Source of the DNA: Variovorax sp. PMC12
GTDB lineage: Bacteria; Pseudomonadota; Gammaproteobacteria; Burkholderiales; Burkholderiaceae_C
Assembly (NCBI RefSeq): GCF_003019815.1
Contig: NZ_CP027773.1
Span: forward strand, 4,118,501-4,182,500
Reading direction: 5' to 3'
Length of the DNA stretch: 64,000 bases
Shown piece by piece: positions 25,880 to 33,113 of this stretch (position 1 is its first letter; every line of letters begins with the position of its first letter). The notes beneath the pieces are model-generated. The model was not told where the DNA came from, made no database searches, and saw only the letters and a list, made by a program, of their open reading frames with translations. Both the position numbers and the translations under genes were made by a program.

Positions 25880-28772
25880 CGGCACGCTGCAGGTCGCGCT
25901 CGACCTCGCTGAAATCGACCGGCGACAAGTCGCCCAGCATGCTGCCGTCGGCGCCGTCGAGCGCCACGGACTGCACGGTCTGCAGCTCGGCGCCGTCGGG
26001 GCTGTCCTGCACGAACCAGCCGACGGCCAGCCGCAGTCGGATGCGGCGCCCGCCGGGCACGGGCTTGCCGAAGCTGCCGACCATGCCGCCTTCGCCCACC
26101 TCGCGCATCCAGCCGCGCTGTTCCAGGCCCAGCAGCGCACCGTTCGACACCTGGCGGCCGGCCCAGTGCGGGATGTCGCGGCGCGCGCGCAGCGATTCGT
26201 CGCGCGCGAAGGTCTGGCGCGCCAGTTGCTCGAAGGGCTGCGCAATGCCGTGGCCGGCCAGCACGCCGGCCCAGGCGGCGGCCAGCGCCGGGTCGAGCCC
26301 CGCGATCTCCAGCGGATGCGGGATGCCGATGCGTGCGTTGTCGGCGAGCATGACCGGAGCGCCGTGCAGATCGCTCAGCTCGCCCTCGGCGCCGACGCGG
26401 AAGGTGCCGGCCAGCCGGTTCGACGCATCGAACAGGCCCCACACCAGCGACCGGCTGAAGACGCGCAGCACCGGGTGGTTGGCGAAGAAGGGCAGGAATT
26501 CGGCGGGCGCCCATCGGCGCCGCGCGCACATGGCGGCTTCGAGGCGCCGCAGCTGCGCGGCGGCCACCGCCTTGGCGAGCTTGCGCAGGTCTTTCAGCTG
26601 ATTGGCCGCGGCCTGGGCCTTGCCCGCGTCGTCGTTCGCGCCGGGCTTGGGCAGGGTCTTGAGCATCTTGCCGGCGCGGTTGTGCACCACCGGCTCGAAG
26701 TCGTGGTCCATGCGTATCTCGAAGCTGCGCGGGCCGAAGTCGAGCGTGAGCCGCGCGCGGCTGTCCAGGCCCAGGTCGGGCACGGTGCGGTCGGCCAGCT
26801 GGTCGAGGCTCAGGCCGCGCTGCTCGGCCACCTCGCCCAGCATGCGGTCGGCGCGGGTGCGCAGGTCGTCATGGCGGGTCTGGCGCGACAGTTCGGCCAG
26901 GTGCATCAGGGCGGCGTCGCTGCCGATCTCGCCGAGCATCGCCATCGCGTCGTAGGCGCGCACGCGGTCGAGCGCGGCACGCCACTGGCGCAGCAGGCCG
27001 TAGAGCTGGCGCGCGGTCTCGCCGTCGCCCAGGCGGCCCTGCAGCGCGAACATCCAGCGCTCCCTGGCGGGCCGGCCGTTGCCGATCCACCAGGCCAGCA
27101 GCGCACGGCCGAAGCGTGCGAGCGAGTCGGGCGTGAGCGCCTCCAGCAGGCCGGCCAGTCCCGGATAGGGCATGTCGGGCTTGCCGAGCAACATCGCCAT
27201 CAGCACGTCGGGGACGGCGGCCTGCGGCAGCGCCTGGCCGCCCTGCCGGAGGATCAGCCGGGGCAGCGCCGCCAGCGGCAGGGTCTTCGGCAGCACGGGC
27301 AGGCTGTCGGGCAGCAGGTCTTCGGGGGCGATGGCCAGCAGCTGCGCCACGGCGTCGGCGGCCTCGGGGCCGTAGGCGGCGGCCTGGCCACGCACCGCGT
27401 CGGCGTGGCCGGCACCGTGCAGCCAGCGCAGCGCGGCCTGCGCGGCTTCATGCGCGGCGCCGGGCTCGCCCAGCGCGATGGGCACGAGGCCGCGCGCGGC
27501 CGCATCCGGGTAGCGGGCCAGCCACTCGCCCGCCTCCTGGCGGACCCAGCGGTTGGTGTGGAAGCCCCTGGCGATCCAGCCCGCGAGCGGGTCCCATTCG
27601 ATGACGGCGGCCAGCTCGAACATCGCGCGCGAGCCCTGCTTGAGCACGCGCTGCAGCCCCGGCAGCGCGGCGGCGCCGAACGCATGCAGGATGGGCCGCA
27701 CGCGCGAGACGTCGTCCATGTAGTGGGTGGGCGCGGGTCCGTGCGTGAACACCGCGACGGCCAGCGGCTGCGGCAGCAGCCAGAGGTATTCGGCGGCGCC
27801 CCAGCGGGCGTCGGGCAGGGGGCCGAAGTCTTCCGGCGCGACCTCCCTGCCGTTCACTACGCCGTCGATCAGCTCGGGGCGCAGGCCCAGCATCCACAGG
27901 GCCTTGTGCGCGTTGCCGCCGTCGCGCACATGTGCCGGCGCGTCGGGCTGGTGGCGGGTGAACTCGCCGGCCCATTCGTCGGCGCGCTCGCGTGAGACGC
28001 GGACCTCGCGCGCCAGCCAGTCGGACACGTCGCCCGTGGCCTGCAGGTATTGCGGCGGCTGCAGGTGTTGCCAGTGCAGCGACGCGGCCGGCGGCAGGGG
28101 CTGCAGCGCCAGGACGGGAATGACGGGCAGCGCCTGCCGGTTCTTCCAGGGCGGGCGCTTGAGCAGCGCGGGCCAGGCAGCCGGCGGCGCTTCGGCCACG
28201 CCGCCGGAGCCGTCTTCCTGCAGGCGCGCGAGCGTGTCGCGCTGGCTTTCGTCGCAGGCGGCTTCGAGCGGGGCTTGCCAGTCGGGGTTGGCGGCCAGCA
28301 GTTCCAGGATCAGCGCGGCACCGGCCTGGTGGCGCGCGGGGTTCGCCGACAGCAGCTCGCGCAGCACGAACAGCGGCCAGCGCGCCGCCTGCTTGACGAG
28401 CGCGTTCTTGCAGTCGATCTGCTTGACCTGCGCCACGAAGAAGCGGACCACGGCCTCGTCCTGGATGGCCAGCAGGTCGGCCACTTCTTCCTTGTGCGGA
28501 GACGGCTCGAAGAACAGCTCGGCCGCGCCTGCGCCGTGCATCTCCAGCATGCGCAGCCGGGCCGCGCGCGGCGGATAGAAGCTGGAACGGTGGCGGCGGA
28601 AGAAGTCGAGGCTGTCGGCCAGGCTGCGCTCGTCGGACAGCAGGCCGCCGCAATGGCCGCAGGGCCGGTCGTTGAACTGCGCAAGGGCCTCGCGCATGCT
28701 CTTGGACCACCGGACGGTGCCATCGGGCCGCGCTTGCCAACCCTCTACCTTCGATTTGCCACCGCCCGCCAT
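25851..28772 (-). CDS. DUF4132 (MolR/YehI-like) large protein
   Basis: Function unknown. The 973-residue product carries the DUF4132 signature in its second half: GLSLDQLADRTVPDLGLD near residue 660, LTLDFGPRSFEIRMDHDFEP, GKMLKTLPKPGANDD and RRLEAAMCARRRW. E. coli relatives (YehI/MolR, about 1200 residues) often add an N-terminal WGR domain, which I do not see here; instead there is CGHCGG near residue 38. The middle is alpha-helical and HEAT-like by its Ala/Leu-rich pattern. It has no signal peptide or membrane helix. Its 3' end overlaps the lipase gene on the other strand. Confidence 0.82.
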   Translation of the reverse strand: MAGGGKSKVEGWQARPDGTVRWSKSMREALAQFNDRPCGHCGGLLSDERSLADSLDFFRRHRSSFYPPRAARLRMLEMHGAGAAELFFEPSPHKEEVADLLAIQDEAVVRFFVAQVKQIDCKNALVKQAARWPLFVLRELLSANPARHQAGAALILELLAANPDWQAPLEAACDESQRDTLARLQEDGSGGVAEAPPAAWPALLKRPPWKNRQALPVIPVLALQPLPPAASLHWQHLQPPQYLQATGDVSDWLAREVRVSRERADEWAGEFTRHQPDAPAHVRDGGNAHKALWMLGLRPELIDGVVNGREVAPEDFGPLPDARWGAAEYLWLLPQPLAVAVFTHGPAPTHYMDDVSRVRPILHAFGAAALPGLQRVLKQGSRAMFELAAVIEWDPLAGWIARGFHTNRWVRQEAGEWLARYPDAAARGLVPIALGEPGAAHEAAQAALRWLHGAGHADAVRGQAAAYGPEAADAVAQLLAIAPEDLLPDSLPVLPKTLPLAALPRLILRQGGQALPQAAVPDVLMAMLLGKPDMPYPGLAGLLEALTPDSLARFGRALLAWWIGNGRPARERWMFALQGRLGDGETARQLYGLLRQWRAALDRVRAYDAMAMLGEIGSDAALMHLAELSRQTRHDDLRTRADRMLGEVAEQRGLSLDQLADRTVPDLGLDSRARLTLDFGPRSFEIRMDHDFEPVVHNRAGKMLKTLPKPGANDDAGKAQAAANQLKDLRKLAKAVAAAQLRRLEAAMCARRRWAPAEFLPFFANHPVLRVFSRSLVWGLFDASNRLAGTFRVGAEGELSDLHGAPVMLADNARIGIPHPLEIAGLDPALAAAWAGVLAGHGIAQPFEQLARQTFARDESLRARRDIPHWAGRQVSNGALLGLEQRGWMREVGEGGMVGSFGKPVPGGRRIRLRLAVGWFVQDSPDGAELQTVQSVALDGADGSMLGDLSPVDFSEVERDLQRAVRPAAESAG

Positions 28773-28838
28773 GCCGTCTTACCTCGAATTGATGCGAGCG
28801 GCATTGTCGGCCAAGGGCGCTGGAGCGGAAAAAGGGCG

Positions 28839-28861
28839 AAAAAAAGCGCCCTTGCGGGCGC
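28839..28861 (-). terminator. Intrinsic terminator after yidB
   Basis: On the minus strand, GCGCCC, loop GCAA, GGGCGC is followed by seven T residues. It begins 27 bp after the yidB stop and ends before the DUF4132 start, so it insulates the two same-strand genes. Confidence 0.92.
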
Positions 28862-28887
28862 CGAGTCCGGAGACGGCAGTCTCTCTT

Positions 28888-29349
28888 TCAGGACTGCTTG
28901 CCTTGCAACAGGCCGCTGAGCGAGCCCAGCAGGTCTTCATGGTTGCCGAGCCCCTGCTCCGGCACCTTGCCGTGCGGCGTGAGCTGGTCGATCAGGGCCG
29001 GCAGCATGGTCGCGAGCATCGGCAGCAGCGTTTGCGCATTGATGCCCAGCCTGGAAGCGATGTTCGCGATGGTGTCGCTGCCCAGCGCGTTCTGCAGCTG
29101 GTCGCCCGTCACAGGCTGGTTCTCTCCCTTGCCGATCCAGGAGCCGATGACGTTGCCGAGGCCAGCCTGCTCGAATTTCGAGACCAGCCCGCCAATGCCG
29201 CCCTGCGCTCCGTTGTTGGCGAGCAGGCCGCCCAGTGCACCGGCAAGTCCGCCGAGATCGCCCAGCCCTCCGAGGCCGCCGCCTTGTTGCGGCTGCTGCT
29301 GCGCAGCGCCCCCCAGCACTTGACCGAGTACCGAATCGAGCAATCCCAT
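28888..29349 (-). CDS. YidB family (DUF937) protein
   Basis: A 153-residue soluble protein. It begins MGLLDSVLGQVLGGAAQQQP, continues with a Gly/Leu-rich stretch and then the conserved GLGNVIGSWIGKGENQPVTG, NALGSDTIANIASRLG and LLPMLATMLPALIDQLTPHG. This is the YidB/DUF937 pattern; the role is unknown, though the family is common in Gram-negative bacteria. It is monocistronic with its own terminator. Confidence 0.9.
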   Translation of the reverse strand: MGLLDSVLGQVLGGAAQQQPQQGGGLGGLGDLGGLAGALGGLLANNGAQGGIGGLVSKFEQAGLGNVIGSWIGKGENQPVTGDQLQNALGSDTIANIASRLGINAQTLLPMLATMLPALIDQLTPHGKVPEQGLGNHEDLLGSLSGLLQGKQS

Positions 29350-29451
29350 GGCCGTTTCCTTGTTGTGTGACAGAACCGGTGAGCATTGTTAAATGCCGCG
29401 GACCCTGAGCTGGAAGCTGCACTTTCACTTTCGAACTGGCAGCGTGACAAA

Positions 29452-30807
29452 TTACTTGGTACGCACCGCCCGTTTGGGCAGCAGCGCGGGGCTGACCCCC
29501 TGAACGCCCACCAGCCCCAGCACGGTGGCGAGCGAATTCTGCGCCCCTTTCCATGCATCCGTCATGTCAATGGACTCGCTCAGCGAATGGAATCCCGACG
29601 CCTTGCCGCCCCCGCCGATGATGATGGCCGGGATGCCCAGCGAGATCGGCACGTTGGCGTCGGTGCTGCCGCCGCGCAGCGGCGTCCTGTGGCCGAAGGC
29701 CGCGTTCGAGCGCACCGCGGCCTCGACGATGACCGAGTCGGGCGGCGTGCGGCCGCCGGGGCGATCGCCGATGAGCTTGACGCTCGCGCTCAGCGTGCTC
29801 ACGTTCCAGCGCTTGTTTTCCTCCGCCACGGCTTCGTCGACGGCCGCGAGGATCTTCTTCTCGGTCTCCAGCAGCGAGGCCATGTCGTCGGAGCGGATGT
29901 CGATGGCCATGCGCGCATCGGGCGCGATGGTGTTCACCGAGGTGCCGCCGCCCACCGTGCCGACCGTGAACGTGGTCTTGGGAAAGCTCGGCGTGCGCAC
30001 GTCGGCGATCTTTGCGATGGCGCGGCCCATGCCGTGGATGGCGCTCGGCACCTGGCCGAACGCGCCGAAGCTGTGGCCGCCCGGGCCCTGGAACGTGACC
30101 TCCCAGCGGTGGCTCGCGGTGCCCAATATCAGCACGCTGCCCGGCGCAGAGGGCTCCAGCCCCACCATGCCGTCGATGTCGAGGTGGTCGCGGAAGATCG
30201 CCTTCATGCCGCGCAGGTTGCCCAGTTCTTCCTCGCCGACGTTGGCGACGAACATCAGGTCGCCAACGGTCTGGATCCTGTTGTCGTTCAGCACCTTGAG
30301 CCACGACAGCAGCACGGCCAGGCCGCGCGTGTCGTCCGCGATGCCGGGGGCGTGGAGCCGGCCTTCGTGCTCCTTCACCTTCACGTCGGTGCCGGCGGGG
30401 AACACGGTGTCGAGGTGGGCCGAGACCAGCAGCACCGGCCCGTTGCCCGTGCCCTTGCGCAGGCCGACCACGTTGCCCTCGGCATCGATCTTCGCGTGCG
30501 GCAGGCCCAGCGCCTTCATGCGGGCGAGGAAGGCTTCGGCGCGCTTGTGCTCCTTGAAGGGCGGGGCCTCGATTTCGGTGAGCGCCTTCAGGTCATCGAT
30601 CGAGCGCTCGTGGTCGGCCTTCACCGCATCCATCAGCTTCTGGATGCGGGGCGAGGCCATCAGCTGGGCATAGGCTTTGTCGACCTCGGGGCCGACCACC
30701 ACCTGCGCCTGCACGGCGGGCGGATTTTGGGCCAGGGCGCCCTGCGCCGCACAGAGGGCGGCAAGCGCTAGAAAAACGGGACGCAGCGCGCGGGACGGGC
30801 GGGGCAT
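29452..30807 (-). CDS. Secreted M20-family peptidase
   Basis: Exported dizinc peptidase of 451 residues. A signal peptide covers residues 1-26 (LALAALCAAQGALA before QN). M20 motifs are SAHLDTVFPAGTD near 125, GIADDTRGLAVLL near 152, NVGEEELGN near 187 and a late GFHSLSESIDMTDAW. It resembles peptidase T/ArgE-type dipeptidases (VTFQGPGGHSFGAFG is the dimerisation region). It is distinct from the cytosolic M20 enzyme at 23514, which lacks a signal peptide. It lies 83 bp after rsmE on the same strand. Confidence 0.9.
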   Translation of the reverse strand: MPRPSRALRPVFLALAALCAAQGALAQNPPAVQAQVVVGPEVDKAYAQLMASPRIQKLMDAVKADHERSIDDLKALTEIEAPPFKEHKRAEAFLARMKALGLPHAKIDAEGNVVGLRKGTGNGPVLLVSAHLDTVFPAGTDVKVKEHEGRLHAPGIADDTRGLAVLLSWLKVLNDNRIQTVGDLMFVANVGEEELGNLRGMKAIFRDHLDIDGMVGLEPSAPGSVLILGTASHRWEVTFQGPGGHSFGAFGQVPSAIHGMGRAIAKIADVRTPSFPKTTFTVGTVGGGTSVNTIAPDARMAIDIRSDDMASLLETEKKILAAVDEAVAEENKRWNVSTLSASVKLIGDRPGGRTPPDSVIVEAAVRSNAAFGHRTPLRGGSTDANVPISLGIPAIIIGGGGKASGFHSLSESIDMTDAWKGAQNSLATVLGLVGVQGVSPALLPKRAVRTK

Positions 30808-30890
30808 GGAAGCAAAAATCCTTCTTTTGTCTTAAAGAAGTAACGATTGTTCCCAAAGTGCTCGGCGTTCGCCTCGCGGAAAACACCGCC

Positions 30891-31628
30891 TCAATCGGAT
30901 GAAAGTCCGGCGAGCGACACCAATGCGGCGAGCGCCGCCGTCTCGGCGCGCAGCACGCGCGAACCGAGGGTGATGGGCGCGAAGCCCCGGGCGATGGCTT
31001 CCTGTTCCTCGGCGCCGCTCAGGCCGCCTTCGGGGCCGCTGAGCACCAGGACGCCCCGGCCGCCGCCGGCCGGAACCGAGGCGATCCCGCGAGTGCCGTC
31101 GGCGAGGCTCAGCACGAGGCGCTCGGCGGCATCGGCGTCCGGCTGCCGTTGCGCGCCGATCCAGGCTGAGAACGCCTGCACCGGATGGATCACAGGCACC
31201 CGGTTGCGGCCGCACTGCTCGCAGGCGGCGACGGCGATCGCCTCCCAGTGCGCGCGCTTCTTCTCGGCGCGCTCGCCCGACAGGCGCAGCACGCCGTGGG
31301 CGGTGGCCAGCGGCTGGATGCTCGACACGCCCAGTTCGGTGGCCTTCTCGACCAGCCAGTCCATGCGCTCGTTGGCCGGCATGCCGACCGCGAGGTGCAC
31401 AGCGCGCGATGCTTCCCGCTCCACCGGCTGGTGGGCGCCGACCGTCACCGCGACGTCGCTGCGGCCCATGCGCTCGACGGTGGCCGCGTATTCGCCGCCC
31501 GCACCGTCGAACAGCGTGAGCGCGTCGCCGGGCTGCATCCGCAGCACCTGCACATGGCGCGCGGCGCCCGGCGGCAGCGCCAGGCTGGTGCCGGCGCTCA
31601 GCGGCACGGAACAGTAAAAACGCGGCAT
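30891..31628 (-). CDS. rsmE: 16S rRNA (uracil-1498-N3)-methyltransferase
   Basis: SPOUT-class methyltransferase that makes m3U1498 in 16S rRNA. The 245-residue product begins MPRFYCSVPLSAG with an N-terminal PUA-like domain (HVQVLRMQPGDALTLFDGAG). The catalytic part has KATELGVSSIQPL, ACEQCGRNRVP and the knot LSGPEGGLSGAEEQEA with LGSRVLRAETAA, which binds SAM. Length matches E. coli RsmE (243). It lies 69 bp downstream of amgK on the same strand. Confidence 0.95.
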   Translation of the reverse strand: MPRFYCSVPLSAGTSLALPPGAARHVQVLRMQPGDALTLFDGAGGEYAATVERMGRSDVAVTVGAHQPVEREASRAVHLAVGMPANERMDWLVEKATELGVSSIQPLATAHGVLRLSGERAEKKRAHWEAIAVAACEQCGRNRVPVIHPVQAFSAWIGAQRQPDADAAERLVLSLADGTRGIASVPAGGGRGVLVLSGPEGGLSGAEEQEAIARGFAPITLGSRVLRAETAALAALVSLAGLSSD

Positions 31629-31697
31629 GCTATGGAATCGATAGCTGCGAACGGCCGTTGCGCGGGCGTCACAGGATGGTGCTTTTTCAGTTTTCCT

Positions 31698-32876
31698 TCA
31701 GACACGGCCGTAGGCGAAGCCGGTGATGGCCGAAGTGCCCTCGATTTCGTCGATCACCCGCACCAGCGGCGTCAGTTCCATGTAGCGGCCGGCGGTGGCG
31801 CGGATGTAGGCGATGAAGCGCGGCGTGTCCGCCAGGTAGCGGGGCTTGCCGTCGCGCAGCGTGATGCGCGCGAAGATGCCGGCCACCTTCAAATGGCGCT
31901 GCAGCCCCATCCATTCGACGGCCCGATAGAAGGCGCCGAAGTCTTCGTCGACCGGCAGGCCGGCCTTGCGCGCGGCGACCCAGTAGCGGATGGTGATGTC
32001 GAGCACGAACTCCTCGTCCCAGCTGAGGAAGGCGTCGCGCATCAGGCTGGCGATGTCGTAGGTGATGGGGCCGTAGACCGCATCCTGGAAGTCGAGCACG
32101 CCGAGCCTGGGTCCCGAGCCGCCGCCGGGCCGCCCCAAGGCGGCGAGCGCCCCCTCGGGGGGCAGCGAGGACACGCCAGTGCCGAGCGTGGGGGCCACAT
32201 TCACCATGAGGTTGCGCGGCATGAAGTCGCGGTGCACATAGACGCTGGGCGACGCGAGGTTGCTGTCGACGATCAGCTTGAAGCTGCGCTCCAGGCGCTC
32301 CTTGAGCTTGCCCTCGACGGCGATGCCGCGGTGGCGGCCGATGTACCACTCGGGGAACAGGGCGAGTTCGCGCTCCAGCAGCGCCCGGTCATAGGGCGGC
32401 AGCACGCCGGGTTTCGAGGCCAGCTGCCAGCGGATGAGCGCGTCGATCGCCTCGTCGTAGAGCGGGCGGCTTGCGTCGGGGCGGGCGGGGTCGAGCACGT
32501 CCAGCATGGTCTGGCGGCCCAGGTCGTCGAGCAGCAGGAAGCCGTGGGGCCGGTCCCATTCGAGCACCGTGGGGGCGAGCACGCCGGCCTCGGCCATCAG
32601 CTTCGCCACCTGCACGAAGGGGTCGCTGTTTTCCTTGTCCGGCGGTGCGTCCATCACGATGCGCGTGGGCGCGGCCGGATCGGTGGTGTCGATGCGGAAG
32701 TAGCGCCGGAAACTCGCGTCCACCGAGGCCAGCCGGACCGTGTCCGGCAACAGGCGCTGGGCGGAGGCGATGCCGTGCAGCCAGCCCTGGAACACTTCGG
32801 CCCGTTTCGGATCCGTCCAGGGAATGGGCTCGGCGGGACTTGGGGCCAATGGGGCCGGGGTCGGGGGTGCTGTCAT
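31698..32876 (-). CDS. amgK: N-acetylmuramate/N-acetylglucosamine kinase AmgK
   Basis: Aminoglycoside-phosphotransferase-fold kinase of the cell-wall recycling salvage route (AmgK phosphorylates MurNAc and GlcNAc at the anomeric position). The 392-residue product has DASFRRYFRI, the lid FLLLDDLGRQTMLDVL, catalytic VHRDFMPRNLMV, and the metal-binding VLDFQDAVYGPITYDIASL. Between these last two motifs is an insert of about 25 residues encoded by a family B repeat; without it the length would be close to the usual 340-360. AmgK typically lies next to lptD, as here, divergently. The partner uridylyltransferase gene murU is not adjacent. Confidence 0.88.
   Translation of the reverse strand: MTAPPTPAPLAPSPAEPIPWTDPKRAEVFQGWLHGIASAQRLLPDTVRLASVDASFRRYFRIDTTDPAAPTRIVMDAPPDKENSDPFVQVAKLMAEAGVLAPTVLEWDRPHGFLLLDDLGRQTMLDVLDPARPDASRPLYDEAIDALIRWQLASKPGVLPPYDRALLERELALFPEWYIGRHRGIAVEGKLKERLERSFKLIVDSNLASPSVYVHRDFMPRNLMVNVAPTLGTGVSSLPPEGALAALGRPGGGSGPRLGVLDFQDAVYGPITYDIASLMRDAFLSWDEEFVLDITIRYWVAARKAGLPVDEDFGAFYRAVEWMGLQRHLKVAGIFARITLRDGKPRYLADTPRFIAYIRATAGRYMELTPLVRVIDEIEGTSAITGFAYGRV
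32121..32195 (+). repeat. Family B repeat, in frame inside amgK
   Basis: Begins GCCGCCGGGCCGCCCCAAGG on the plus strand, then CGCCCCCTCGGGGGG, CAGCGAGGACACG and GAGCGTGGGGG. amgK is on the minus strand, so here the repeat is translated in reverse orientation, giving LPPEGALAALGRPGGG. It falls between the catalytic HRD loop and the metal-binding DFQD motif. Confidence 0.85.
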
Positions 32877-33113
32877 GGATAATCGATTCTACAAATCCGC
32901 CTGGCGCGGCAACCACGCTTGGCCGGCTTCCGGCCGAAGCGGGTTGCCGCCGGCACCTGCAACCCGCCGGCCTGCCGCGCCGTCTCCCCCGACGATCCTT
33001 CGTTCCGAACCGATGCCTACGACCCAACGCCCTCACGCTTGGCACCTTGTGCGCTCGCTGCCCTCCGCCGGAGAGTCGCGGGCTTTCCTCGGAACGGCCG
33101 GGCGGGAGGCGTG

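Noticed and set aside
32919..33113. 65-codon N-terminal extension of lptD
   Set aside because: It would bury the signal peptide; ATG 33114 with GGGAGG just before it gives a proper exported protein.
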